Shown: positions 33,820 through 42,497 of the stretch, piece after piece
How positions within the stretch are numbered: the stretch's first letter is position 1
Layout of the letters: each line of letters begins with the position of its first letter
Source of the DNA: an uncultured Cytophagales bacterium
GTDB taxonomy: Bacteria; Bacteroidota; Bacteroidia; Cytophagales; 172606-1
Length of the DNA stretch: 52,532 nt
Reading direction: 5' to 3'
NCBI GenBank assembly: GCA_902805615.1
Contig: CADCTQ010000621.1
Span: 1-52,532, forward strand
Program-made: the position numbers and the translations under genes
Notes under the pieces: generated by a model
Told to the model about the DNA's origin: nothing
The model's database searches: none
Seen by the model: only the letters and a program-made list of their open reading frames with translations

Positions 33820-35379
33820 TTACTGCGGGTAGCCCGGGTTCTGGGTCTTGAGGTTCGGGTTGTTCTGCATTTCCGGCACGGGAATGGGGAACAACAGGTG
33901 CTTTTCCTGGAGCGGCTGGTTGGAACTCAGGTTGACGTGCCCCGCGAAGTTGTCGAAGCCCTGCGTGGTCTCGTTGTATACCTTCCGCAGGCGCACCATG
34001 TCGAACCAGGTGATGAACTCGTAACAGAACTCGTGCCAGCGTTCCCGCCACACGGCCTCCCGGAAGGACGCCTGCGTGAAGTCGCCGGGGGGCGGCGTGG
34101 TGAGCCTGGCCCGGTCGCGGATGCTCTTGAGGGCGTTGTAGGCCATGTCGTTGGGGCCGCCGATCTCGTTCTGCGCCTCTGCGTAAATGAGCAGCACCTC
34201 CGCGTACCGGATGAGCGGCACGTTCAGGTTGTCGTTGCGGGAACCGGGCACCCCGGCCGTCCCGTTGGCCACCACGTTGAAGTGTTTGTAGATGTAAGGC
34301 GCCCCCAACTCGAAAAGCGCCCCGTTGCCGTTGGTGTAGTAGCTGGTGTAGAAGTACCCTTCCCGGTCCTTGGTCCGCCGGTCGCCGGGCTCGTAGGAGT
34401 TGTAGAACGACATCGTGGGCACCGTGCTGCCCGTGCCCGAAGCGCCGCGGTAGGTCACGGGCTTGAAGTTGGGGAACATGTTGGACATCGGGTTTTCGGC
34501 CACCACCCGGTTGTACTGGAGCATGAAAATGTGTTCGCCCCGGTTTTTGAGACTCTCCTGGTGCACCTCGTCGTAGGTATCAAACAGCTTGATCGCCCCG
34601 CCGCTGGCATTGGCGTACGTAATCACCTCCGCGGCTTTCTGGGCCGCCAGTTGGTAGTGCGAGGCGCCCTTGTTGAGCGGGAACCCGGCCATGGTCAGGT
34701 ACACCTTGGCCAGTTGCGATTTAACGGCGGCCAGGCTCACCCGGCCGCTCACGTCCGTCCAGGGCAGCCCGGCACTTTCGGCCACCAGCAGGTCTTCAAC
34801 GATCAACTGGTATACTTCTTCCTGGGAGGCGCGCACCGGCATGAAATCCGGCGATTCGATGGTTTGCGGCTTGGTGATCAGCGGAATGTCGCCCCACAGC
34901 CGGACGGCGTAGAAATACGCCCAGGCCCGGAGAAAACTGGCTTCGCCGAGCACTTTGGCTTTCTGCGCTTCGTTCATCGGCGTAATGCCCGGAACGCGCT
35001 CCAGCACCAGGTTGGCCTGGGCAATCACTTTGTAGAGGCCGTTCCACCAGTTGATCACGTGCCCGTTGTTGCCGTCGTACACCAGCCCGTACAGGTTGTT
35101 GAGGTCGGAGTTCTGGGCGGTTTCCGTGGTGGAAGTCCCGGTAGGCGCTTCGAGCAACTGCCAGTTGGACGAGAAAATGCCGGCCCCGTCGCCGATGAAC
35201 CGGGCGTCGGTGTACACTGCGGCGAGGCCCGCCTCGGCGTGTTCGGGAATGTTGAAGAAATTATCGGGGCTCAGGTTGGAAAGGTCCTCTTCTTTGAGGA
35301 AATCCGAGCAACCCGCCGCCAGCAGTACCGCTCCGCAAAGCAATAGTTTGCCGGCCTTTGCCTTTATGTTCAGCTTCAT
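33820..35379 (-). CDS. RagB/SusD family nutrient uptake outer membrane lipoprotein (copy 2)
   Basis: This 519-residue SusD-type lipoprotein begins at ATG 35379 with the lipobox AVLLAAGCSDFLKEEDLSNL. The family pattern is clear: FNIPEHAEAGLAAVYTDARF, WWNGLYKVIAQANLVLERVP, LGEASFLRAWAYFYAVRLWG, DIPLITKPQT, VPLIRYAEVLLIYAEAQNEI, then FREAVWRERWHEFCYEFITW and FDMVRLRKVYNE. It is quite different in sequence from copy 1, so it probably binds another ligand. It follows its SusC by 34 nt and ends before a strong terminator. Confidence 0.95.
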   Translation of the reverse strand: MKLNIKAKAGKLLLCGAVLLAAGCSDFLKEEDLSNLSPDNFFNIPEHAEAGLAAVYTDARFIGDGAGIFSSNWQLLEAPTGTSTTETAQNSDLNNLYGLVYDGNNGHVINWWNGLYKVIAQANLVLERVPGITPMNEAQKAKVLGEASFLRAWAYFYAVRLWGDIPLITKPQTIESPDFMPVRASQEEVYQLIVEDLLVAESAGLPWTDVSGRVSLAAVKSQLAKVYLTMAGFPLNKGASHYQLAAQKAAEVITYANASGGAIKLFDTYDEVHQESLKNRGEHIFMLQYNRVVAENPMSNMFPNFKPVTYRGASGTGSTVPTMSFYNSYEPGDRRTKDREGYFYTSYYTNGNGALFELGAPYIYKHFNVVANGTAGVPGSRNDNLNVPLIRYAEVLLIYAEAQNEIGGPNDMAYNALKSIRDRARLTTPPPGDFTQASFREAVWRERWHEFCYEFITWFDMVRLRKVYNETTQGFDNFAGHVNLSSNQPLQEKHLLFPIPVPEMQNNPNLKTQNPGYPQ

Positions 35380-35413
35380 ACGATATAAATGTCGGTTGTA
35401 AGGAGAGAATGGA

Positions 35414-38400
35414 TCAGAGGGCAACGTTGATGCCCACCAGGAAGATGGTCGGGCGGGGGTAGCTGTGCCAGTTCATGCCCTGGGAAAACACGTTGTTTTC
35501 TTCGCTGGCGTAGCCGCCCGTGGGGGTGGTTTCCGGGTCGCCGTTCACCTCGTCGTGCGTCAGCAGGAAGAAGTTCTGCACCGAGCCGTACACGCGCAGG
35601 TTGCTCAGCTTGAGGCGGCCGGAGAGGGCCTGCGGCACGTTGTAGCCCACCAGCAGGTTCCGGCCGCGGATGAACGAGCCGTCCTTGATCCAGTGCGTAT
35701 CCACGTTGGTCACGTACCCGGCCCGGGTGTCGCGCACTTCGGCGATCATCGTGTTCTGGTTCTCGGGCGTCCAGGCATCGAGCACGGTGGCGTAGCTGTT
35801 GGCCAGGGCCTGGCGGTCTTCGCTCGAGTGCAGGGTCATGTCGAGGATGTCGTTGCCGTAGGAGTACTGCAATTCGACGATCAGTTCCAGGCCGCCGTAC
35901 CGGAAGGTGTTGCTGAACCCGCCCAGGCCCCGGGGGCTGCCGTTGCCGATGATCATGCGGTCGGCGTCGGTGATGGCGTAATCCCCGTTCACGTCCAGGT
36001 ACTTGATGTCGCCCGGCAGGATCGTGCGGCCGGCCCGGTAGCTCACGAACTTGGCGGCTTCGTCGCGTTCGGCTTCGCTCCAGGTGCCCAGCCGCACCAG
36101 CCCCCAGAACGACCCGGCCGGCTCACCCACGCGGATGATGTTGGTGGGGTTGGTGAAGTTGGCCCCGCCCACGCCGAAGATGTCGGCCGGGGTAGCCAGC
36201 GACAGGATCTTGTTGCGGTTCATGGCGATGTTGAAGTTGGTGTTCCAGGTGAACTTCCCGGCCTGCACCGGCGTGGCGTTCAGCGACAACTCCAGCCCCT
36301 TGTTCTCCATCGAGCCGATGTTTTTGCGGATGTTGGGGTAGCCGCTGGTGCGGGGCACGGGGGCGTCGAGCAGCATGCCGGTGGTCTTGCGGTAATACAG
36401 GTCGGCTTCCACCGAAACGCGGTTGTTGAACAGTCCGAGTTCGAGGCCTACGTCGCTCTGCGCCGTTCTTTCCCACCGCAGTTCCCGGTTCGCCAACCGG
36501 TTGATGCCGGTGCCGCCCACGCGGGCCTCGTTCCAGATGGTGGCGTAATTGGACCGCAGGAGGGGCAAAGAAACATAGGCTGGTATTTCGGAGTTGCCGG
36601 CCAGGCCGTAGCTGGTGCGCAGCTTCAGGTTGGAGACCACGCGGCTGTTTTTCAGGAAGGGCTCTTCGGAAATGCGCCAGGCCAGCGCCGCCGAGGGAAA
36701 AACCGCGTACTTGTTGTTAAGGCCAAATTTAGAGGAGCCGTCGGCCCGGCCGGTGAAGGTGACCAGGTACTTGTCCAGCAGGATGTAATTGAACCGGGCA
36801 AAGTACGAGTTCAGCGCCTGTGCCGTTGCGTTGGATTCGACGCGGGGGTTGGTGCTGCCGGCCCCCAGGTTGTTGTAGGAAAAGTAGTCGGTCGAAAAGC
36901 TTTCGACCAGCGAGGCGATCCGGAAGAAGCTGGTCTGCTGCCACGACATGCCGAGCAACCCCTGGATTTCGTGAATGTCGCCAAACCGCTTGTTGTAGGT
37001 CAGGAAATTTTCCAGCGACCAGAAACTTTCTTTCCGGTTGCGGGCGGCGGCAATGCCCTGCTGCGTGATGTTCAACGTACGGCCGCTGTACTCATTCCGT
37101 TCCTGGGTAATCACGTTGGCCCCCAGGATCGTTTTCATTTCCAGCCCTTTGGCCAGGGTGATGTTGGAAAAAAAGCTGCCCAGGGCCGTCTGCGTACCAA
37201 CGATGAACTTGGTCTGCTCCAGCCGGTGCACTACGTTGAAGCGGCCCTCGGCGTTGCGGTAGTCCCGGTTGTCGGCGTAGGTGCCGTCTTCGTAGCGCAC
37301 CGGCATGAAGGGGAAATCTTCCACGATGCTGCGCGCCACCTGGTCGCTCTGGTCCACCAGGTTTTCGCGCTGCGCCGTGTAGCTGAGCGTCCCGCCGATT
37401 TTGAGCCATTTTTTGATCTGGCTGTCGAGCGTGAACCGGCCCGAGTACCGCTTCAGGAAAGACGTTTTGATGAGTCCCTGGTCGTTGCGGTAGCCCAGCG
37501 ACACCGCGAAGGTAGTCCGTTCGCTGCCGCCCGTAAAGCCCAGCTGGTGGTTCTGCGACACCCGGTGCTGGGTGGCTTCCTCCAGCCAGTCGGTGTCGTA
37601 GCGCGGGTTGCCTTCGGCGTCAAAGAGCCGGGGGTCGGTCCGGGCCAGCGCCGGGTTGCGCGAAACGTACCGGCCCGCCAGCCAGCCGGCGGGGTCGTAC
37701 TTCTCCATGTTCCGGTAGGCCAGGTCTTCGGTCGCCAGGAACTCCCGGGCGTTGAGCCGCCGGGGAAAGTTGGGCCCCACCGTGGGCACGCTGAAGTCGG
37801 CGGCGTACGTTACCTGGCCGTCGCCGGATTTGCCCCGCCGGGTGGTGATGAGAATGACCCCGTTGGCGCCCCGCGACCCGTAAATGGCCGTTGACGAAGC
37901 ATCTTTGAGCACTTCCACCGACACGATATCGTTGGGATTGATGAAGTCAATGGCCTGGCTGGTCTGGGCCTGGCTGGTCGCGGCGGTCGGGTCCTGGTTG
38001 CTCACGGGCAGCTGCACGCCGTCCACTACGTACAGGGGGTTGTTGGATGAGTTGATCGAACTGAAACCCCGGATGCGGATGTTGGACCGTCCGCCGGGAC
38101 GACCCGAGTTGGTGTTGACCTGCACGCCGGCCAGGCGGCCCGCCAGCGCCTGGTTGAGGGAAGCGGCGGGCCGCTCCTGCAACTGCGCGGCTTTCACCGA
38201 ACCCACCGAACCGGTCAGGTCGGATTTGGTTGTCGTGCCGTAGCCGATGACCACTATTTCGTCGAGGCTGTTTTCGACCGTCGCCAGTTGCACGTCAATG
38301 GTACTGCGGTCCCCCACGGGCACCTCCTGCGTGGCGTACCCGATGAAGGAGAAAACCAGGGTGGCGCCGTTGCCGGGTACCGACACGGAGTACGCCCCGT

Positions 38401-38674
38401 CGGCGTCGGTGATGGCCCCGGTGGTGGTTCCTTTTACCAGTACGTTCACGCCCGGGATGTTCCCGCCCTCCGTGCCCGAAGTCACCCGGCCGGTGACCGT
38501 GCGGGATTGCGCCAGGGCGGCGGTGCCCATTGCCAGGAAAAGGGCGACCAGGGCCGCCGCGCCGCGCAGGCGGGAAAACACCCGGCACCGGTCCGGGTGG
38601 GTTGCCGCGACTTGGCCGGAAACGGATGTTCCTTCCGCCGGCTGTCCCTTCTGGGGAGTGTAGAAATCCATCAT
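35414..38674 (-). CDS. SusC/RagA family TonB-linked outer membrane protein (copy 2)
   Basis: This 1086-residue TonB-dependent transporter has an extended polar leader (residues 1-38, MMDFYTPQKGQPAEGTSVSG onward) before the hydrophobic signal at about 39-55 and the AQ-SRTVTGRVTS start of the mature part. The regulatory-like domain, SLDEIVVIGYGTTTKSDLTG, the plug (LAGRLAGVQVNTNSGRPGG, IRIRGFSSINSSNNPLYVVD) and the barrel (ending RPTIFLVGINVAL) are complete. The first 60 mature residues are nearly identical to copy 1, while plug and barrel diverge. Two adjacent ATGs (38674, 38671) are possible starts. Confidence 0.95.
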   Translation of the reverse strand: MMDFYTPQKGQPAEGTSVSGQVAATHPDRCRVFSRLRGAAALVALFLAMGTAALAQSRTVTGRVTSGTEGGNIPGVNVLVKGTTTGAITDADGAYSVSVPGNGATLVFSFIGYATQEVPVGDRSTIDVQLATVENSLDEIVVIGYGTTTKSDLTGSVGSVKAAQLQERPAASLNQALAGRLAGVQVNTNSGRPGGRSNIRIRGFSSINSSNNPLYVVDGVQLPVSNQDPTAATSQAQTSQAIDFINPNDIVSVEVLKDASSTAIYGSRGANGVILITTRRGKSGDGQVTYAADFSVPTVGPNFPRRLNAREFLATEDLAYRNMEKYDPAGWLAGRYVSRNPALARTDPRLFDAEGNPRYDTDWLEEATQHRVSQNHQLGFTGGSERTTFAVSLGYRNDQGLIKTSFLKRYSGRFTLDSQIKKWLKIGGTLSYTAQRENLVDQSDQVARSIVEDFPFMPVRYEDGTYADNRDYRNAEGRFNVVHRLEQTKFIVGTQTALGSFFSNITLAKGLEMKTILGANVITQERNEYSGRTLNITQQGIAAARNRKESFWSLENFLTYNKRFGDIHEIQGLLGMSWQQTSFFRIASLVESFSTDYFSYNNLGAGSTNPRVESNATAQALNSYFARFNYILLDKYLVTFTGRADGSSKFGLNNKYAVFPSAALAWRISEEPFLKNSRVVSNLKLRTSYGLAGNSEIPAYVSLPLLRSNYATIWNEARVGGTGINRLANRELRWERTAQSDVGLELGLFNNRVSVEADLYYRKTTGMLLDAPVPRTSGYPNIRKNIGSMENKGLELSLNATPVQAGKFTWNTNFNIAMNRNKILSLATPADIFGVGGANFTNPTNIIRVGEPAGSFWGLVRLGTWSEAERDEAAKFVSYRAGRTILPGDIKYLDVNGDYAITDADRMIIGNGSPRGLGGFSNTFRYGGLELIVELQYSYGNDILDMTLHSSEDRQALANSYATVLDAWTPENQNTMIAEVRDTRAGYVTNVDTHWIKDGSFIRGRNLLVGYNVPQALSGRLKLSNLRVYGSVQNFFLLTHDEVNGDPETTPTGGYASEENNVFSQGMNWHSYPRPTIFLVGINVAL

Positions 38675-38991
38675 GAGGAAGTAAAGTGATTAAAGAGTAA
38701 GGTGGGCAGGCAGAAAAGCACAGGGAATAAACGAGACAGGGAATAAGCGGGAGAAATATAATTATTCCAATGTCAAGTATGATTCAACACCCGCAATAAG
38801 TGAAATTAATTGGTGGACTGCAAAAACTGGAGCCTAAATTTGTTTTAAATTATTGTGTCCATCCGCTAACATTGCCAGAAAGGCGCCCAAATAGTGGATT
38901 TTCGGCAGGCATCGGCTACAAGCGGCTTACGTTACGGTGTTACCTTCCGGCAAGTGCCGGCTTGCAATCCATCCTTCTTCCCCTGTCCCGT
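38675..38991. promoter_or_regulatory. AT-rich divergent control region between SusCD pair 2 and the kinase gene
   Basis: These 317 bp are much richer in A/T than the flanking genes. On the plus strand TAAATTTG (38835-38842) is an exact TAnnTTTG element with a TTG 22 bases upstream, about 150 bp before the kinase ATG. On the minus strand TATATTTC near 38757-38764 is a weaker candidate for SusC. A small CCGGCAAGTGCCGG hairpin occurs at 38947-38960. Confidence 0.4.
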
Positions 38992-40044
38992 ATGCCACAC
39001 GACCCGCAACCCGTTCGCCCCGGCGAAGAACTGCCCCTCCCGGCCCTGGGCGCTTACCTGCAAAGCCGGTTGGGCCACGCCGAACCGCTGTCGGTGCGCC
39101 AGTTCCCGGGCGGCTACTCCAACCTGACGTACCTGCTGCGGCTGGGCGACCACGAATACGTGCTCCGCCGGCCGCCGGTGGGGGCCCGGGTAAAGTCGGG
39201 CCACGACATGGAACGGGAATTCAACGTGCTCTCGGCCCTGCGCCCGCAGTACGCCAAAGTGCCCCGCCCGGTGCTCTACTGCGGCGACGACGGGGTGATC
39301 GGGGCGCCTTTCTACCTGATGGAGCGGGTGGATGGGCTCATTCTCCGCGGCAACCGGCCGTCCGGGTTCACGGCCGACACGCCCACCATGCGGCGCCTGT
39401 CGGAGGCGCTGGTGGACAACCTGGCGGACATTCACACGCTGGACGTGACGCGGCCGGAGGTGGCGGCGCTGGGACGGCCCGGGGGCTACGTGGTCCGGCA
39501 GGTGGAGGGCTGGACCAGGCGGTACGGGCACGCCCGCACCGACGACTTGCCCGAGATGGACCGCGTGGCCGCGTGGCTGGCCGGCAACCCGCCGCCCGAA
39601 CGGTACGTGGGCCTGGTCCACAACGACTACAAGTACGACAACGTGGTGTTTGCGCCCGGCCCGGGGGAGATCCGGGCGGTGCTGGATTGGGAAATGGCGA
39701 CGGTGGGCGACCCGCTCATGGACCTGGGCACCACGCTGGGCTACTGGGCGGAACCGGGCGACCCGGCTCCCCTGCTGGGCTTCGGCCCGACGGCCCTGCC
39801 CGGCAACCTCACGCGCCGCCAGGTGGCCGACCGCTACGCCGGGCGCAGTGGCCGCGACCTGGGCGACGTGGTGTTCTACTACGCCTTCGGCCTCTTCAAG
39901 ATCGGCGTGATCGTGCAGCAGATTTACTACCGCTACCGCCAGGGCCTCACCCAGGACCCCCGCTTTGCCGGCCTCATCCACGTGCTGCGGGCCTGCGCCG
40001 TCCAGGCCGACCGGGCCATTGCCTCGGGCAAAATCGGCGCGTAA
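38992..40044 (+). CDS. aminoglycoside phosphotransferase-like kinase (ACAD10/11 N-terminal domain type)
   Basis: This 350-residue phosphotransferase has the APH-type ATP and catalytic motifs: GGYSNLTYLLRLGDHEYVLR (40-59), LVHNDYKYDN with catalytic Asp212 and Asn217, and VLDWEMATVGDPLMDLGTTL with metal-binding Asp232. DREFNVL-like EREFNVLSAL and the YLMERVDGLILRG segment are typical of the phosphotransferase-family proteins fused to acyl-CoA dehydrogenases in eukaryotic ACAD10/11. There they phosphorylate 4-hydroxyacyl-CoA before elimination. A matching dehydrogenase is encoded at 26155-27363. Drug resistance is unlikely. ATG 38992 is chosen where similarity begins. Confidence 0.9.
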   Translation: MPHDPQPVRPGEELPLPALGAYLQSRLGHAEPLSVRQFPGGYSNLTYLLRLGDHEYVLRRPPVGARVKSGHDMEREFNVLSALRPQYAKVPRPVLYCGDDGVIGAPFYLMERVDGLILRGNRPSGFTADTPTMRRLSEALVDNLADIHTLDVTRPEVAALGRPGGYVVRQVEGWTRRYGHARTDDLPEMDRVAAWLAGNPPPERYVGLVHNDYKYDNVVFAPGPGEIRAVLDWEMATVGDPLMDLGTTLGYWAEPGDPAPLLGFGPTALPGNLTRRQVADRYAGRSGRDLGDVVFYYAFGLFKIGVIVQQIYYRYRQGLTQDPRFAGLIHVLRACAVQADRAIASGKIGA

Positions 40045-40245
40045 AGGAGGAGACCGGAGGAGCAGGATGAACTGGATTGAAAGACTAACCGGATTCCGGC
40101 GGGGCCGGTACGAAGTTGAGCATGAGGCCGTTTCAAGCAAAGTTCCTGCTTAACAACGGACAACCACGTACCTGCCGGACTTACCCGGCGGTTGGGGGAG
40201 CAATATGGGAGACGATACAGCAGACGGTGGCATGACGGTGGAGAA

Positions 40246-40520
40246 AGTCCCGTAGGGACACAATATTGGTAGAACAGGCACCACCCTCCTGACGGCTAGT
40301 CCCGTAGGGACGAAAAAATATAGGTAGAACACGCGTTTGTCCATTCGTGCATCAGTCCCGTAGGGACGACATATTGGTAGAACACGCATCAATGCGTTAG
40401 GCCACAGTCCCGTAGGGACGAAATATGGGTAAGGCCCCTACCACAGGAATAATCACCCGATGGACAATTCCGCACCCGTTTCGGCGCTACGCGTTACCAA
40501 TATTTCATCCCTACGGGACT
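40246..40520. repeat. short-period cluster of 34-bp repeats (4 direct, 1 inverted)
   Basis: The unit is AGTCCCGTAGGGACGAAATA continuing to TTGGTAGAACACGC. It starts at 40246, 40298, 40354 and 40406 (spacings 52, 56 and 52) with small differences each time. An inverted copy sits at 40491-40520 (CCAATATTTCATCCCTACGG). Each unit begins with the palindrome GTCCCgtaGGGAC. The variable parts between units are 18-24 bp. It lies between two convergent genes; 40045-40245 otherwise holds only a GGAGACCGGAGGAG run (family E, 40048-40061) and no gene. Confidence 0.8.
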
Positions 40521-40566
40521 AACCCTGCTGCCATTACCACTCCTGCTCCCTGGCGTAAGTCCTGAA

Positions 40567-41538
40567 CTATTTGAGCCAGCTCTCCGCGTCGGTCAGCTGG
40601 TTCGGCACGGTGGGGCTGTAGACGGCGTAGTTGAAGCCGGGCTGGAGGGCGTAGGCGCCGTACTGGCCGTTCTTGTGGAGGGCCACGAAGCCGATCTGGA
40701 TGTCGCGGTAGGCCGGAAACTTTTTGGTGATGCGTTCGACGGCCTGGCGGCAAGCCTCTTTGGGCGTTTTGCCCTGCCGCATCAGTTCCACCACCAGGAA
40801 GCTGCCCACCGTGCGGATCACTGCTTCGCCCAGGCCGGTAGCCGTGGCGGCGCCCACCTCGTTGTCCACGTACAGCCCGGCCCCGATGATGGGCGAGTCG
40901 CCGACGCGGCCGTGCATCTTGTAGGCCAGGCCGCTGGTGGTGCAGGCCCCCGAGAGGTTGCCGGCCGCATCCAGGGCCACCATGCCGATGGTATCGTGGT
41001 TCTCGGCGTTGATCTTAGGGGCGTACCGGGCCGTCTTGAGCCACTCCTTCCACGCTTTTTCCGCCGCCGGCGTGAGCAGGTTCTGCTTCTTGAAGCCTTT
41101 GCTGAGGGCAAATGCGAGGGCCCCTTCCCCCACCAGCATCACGTGCGGCGTGTCTTCCATCACCCGGCGGGCCACCGAGACCGGGTGCAGGATGTGTTCG
41201 AGCCCCGCCACCGACCCGCAGTTGCCCCGTTCGTCCATGATGCAGGCGTCCAGCGTCACCCGGCCGTCGCGGTCGGGCAGGCCGCCGTAGCCCACGCTGT
41301 TCACCTTGGGGTCGGCTTCGGGCACCTTTACGCCGGCCTCCACGGCATCCAGCGCCCGGCCGTTCTGGCTCAGCACGGCCCAGGCGGCGGCATTGGCCGG
41401 CACGCCGTGGTCCCAGGTGGAGATCACCACCGGGCCGGCGGCCTTGCCGGAAACCGGGGCCGCCCGGGCGCCGGCAACGCGGGTGAGGAACAGGGAACTC
41501 AGCGCCGAAAGACGCAGGAAGTCACGACGTTTTTTCAT
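40567..41538 (-). CDS. N4-(beta-N-acetylglucosaminyl)-L-asparaginase family Ntn hydrolase, Tat-exported
   Basis: This 323-residue protein is made as a precursor that cuts itself before Thr183 (HD-TIGM), the N-terminal nucleophile of glycosylasparaginases. Supporting motifs are STWDHGVPANAAAW, ALDAVEAGVKVPE, SVGYGGLPDRDG, DACIMDERGNCGSVAG, SGACTTSGLAYKMHGRVGDS and GATATGLGEAVIR. The N-terminus KKRRDFLRLSALSSLFL is a twin-arginine signal, so it is folded before export. It removes the asparagine from N-linked GlcNAc-Asn or cleaves beta-aspartyl bonds, suggesting use of glycoprotein debris. It is divergent to cutC. Confidence 0.92.
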   Translation of the reverse strand: MKKRRDFLRLSALSSLFLTRVAGARAAPVSGKAAGPVVISTWDHGVPANAAAWAVLSQNGRALDAVEAGVKVPEADPKVNSVGYGGLPDRDGRVTLDACIMDERGNCGSVAGLEHILHPVSVARRVMEDTPHVMLVGEGALAFALSKGFKKQNLLTPAAEKAWKEWLKTARYAPKINAENHDTIGMVALDAAGNLSGACTTSGLAYKMHGRVGDSPIIGAGLYVDNEVGAATATGLGEAVIRTVGSFLVVELMRQGKTPKEACRQAVERITKKFPAYRDIQIGFVALHKNGQYGAYALQPGFNYAVYSPTVPNQLTDAESWLK

Positions 41539-41631
41539 GGGCGGGGCGAACGGTTGAAAGTTTGGCTGGCTGAAAGCACGCGGCTGCGTAATTTTAGGGG
41601 AATATTGGAAATTATTCGCCCGAAACAAAAC

Positions 41632-42405
41632 ATGCACTCACCCCGCCCCCTCATCGAAATCTGCGTAAACTCCGTCGAATCGGCCCTGCGGGCCCAGCAG
41701 GGCGGCGCCGACCGGGTAGAACTTTGCGAAAACCTTTTCGAAGGCGGCACCACGCCCGGCGCCGGCAGCATCGTCGTGGCCCGCCGCCACCTGACCACCG
41801 CCGGCCTGATGGTGATGGTCCGGCCCCGCGGCGGCGACTTCCTGTACTCGGACCTCGAATTTGAAATCATGCGGCAGGACGTGCGGATGGCAAAGGAGCT
41901 GGGCGCCGACGGCATCGTGCTCGGCCTGCTCACCCCCGACGGCCACGTGGACGTGCCCCGCACCGCCGAACTGGCGGCCCTGGCCGGGCCGCTGCCGGTC
42001 ACTTTCCACCGGGCCTTCGACATGGCCGCCGACCCCTTCCGGGCCCTGGAAGACCTCGCCGGGCTGGGCATTGCCCGCATCCTCACGTCGGGCCGCGAAC
42101 GGTCGGCCTTCGAAGGTGCCGCCCTCATTGCGCAACTGGTGCGGCAGGCGGCCGGCCGCATCATCCTCCTGCCGGGCGGCGGCATCCACGAACGCAACGC
42201 GGCGGCAATCCTGGCCCAGACCGGCGCCATGGAAATCCACCTCTCGGCCAATTCCCGCCAGGCCAGCGGCATGACCTACCGCAACCCGTCCTTACACCTG
42301 GGCTCGGCCCTCTACCCCCCCGAGTACGAGATCACCCTCACCGATGCGGGGAAGGTGAGTGCGGTGCGCGATGCCGCCAGGGAATGGTACACTGATGGGT
42401 TATGA
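41632..42405 (+). CDS. cutC: copper homeostasis protein CutC family
   Basis: This 257-residue TIM-barrel protein of the CutC family has the N-terminal signature LIEICVNSVESALRAQQGGA followed by DRVELCENLFEGGTTP. MVRPRGGDFLYS, FHRAFDMAADPFRALEDL, ILTSGRERSAFEG, ILLPGGGIHERNA and EIHLSANSR complete it. The link of CutC to copper comes from early genetics in E. coli and is debated, so the molecular role is uncertain. The last residues (WYTDGL) and the stop codon are encoded by the left arm of a family B hairpin repeat, meaning the repeat has extended or replaced the original C-terminus. Confidence 0.92.
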   Translation: MHSPRPLIEICVNSVESALRAQQGGADRVELCENLFEGGTTPGAGSIVVARRHLTTAGLMVMVRPRGGDFLYSDLEFEIMRQDVRMAKELGADGIVLGLLTPDGHVDVPRTAELAALAGPLPVTFHRAFDMAADPFRALEDLAGLGIARILTSGRERSAFEGAALIAQLVRQAAGRIILLPGGGIHERNAAAILAQTGAMEIHLSANSRQASGMTYRNPSLHLGSALYPPEYEITLTDAGKVSAVRDAAREWYTDGL

Positions 42406-42497
42406 TAACTATGGTTGGTTATGATCTTTTTTCTGATTCCTCTTCCACTCAAAATCAGTCCCAATCATAATCATCATAATAGATCAGTGTACCATTC
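42382..42497. repeat. family B hairpin repeat B2, between convergent stops
   Basis: GAATGGTACACTGAT (42382-42396) pairs with ATCAGTGTACCATTC (42483-42497). The inner arms TTATGATAACTATGG and AATCATAATCATCATAA also pair. The element contains the cutC stop codon and ends one base before the yihY-type stop codon (42498), filling the convergent gap. Likely works as a two-way terminator. Confidence 0.85.

Noticed and set aside
28327-38674. A polysaccharide utilisation locus with defined glycan
   Set aside because: There are two SusCD pairs but no adjacent glycoside hydrolase, lyase or dedicated regulator; the GH5-like gene is 14 kb away and the propeller sensor 10 kb away, so no substrate can be assigned.
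38992-40044. Aminoglycoside resistance gene
   Set aside because: The APH-like fold is shared with ACAD10/11-type acyl kinases, which match better, and an ACAD partner is present in the window.
40246-40520. Possible CRISPR array
   Set aside because: Repeats differ between copies, spacers are only 18-24 bp, one copy is inverted and there is no cas gene in the window; this is an interspersed palindromic repeat cluster.
40675-41631. N-terminal extension of cutC into the asparaginase region
   Set aside because: The upstream part is antisense to the glycosylasparaginase gene, and CutC similarity begins right after ATG 41632.
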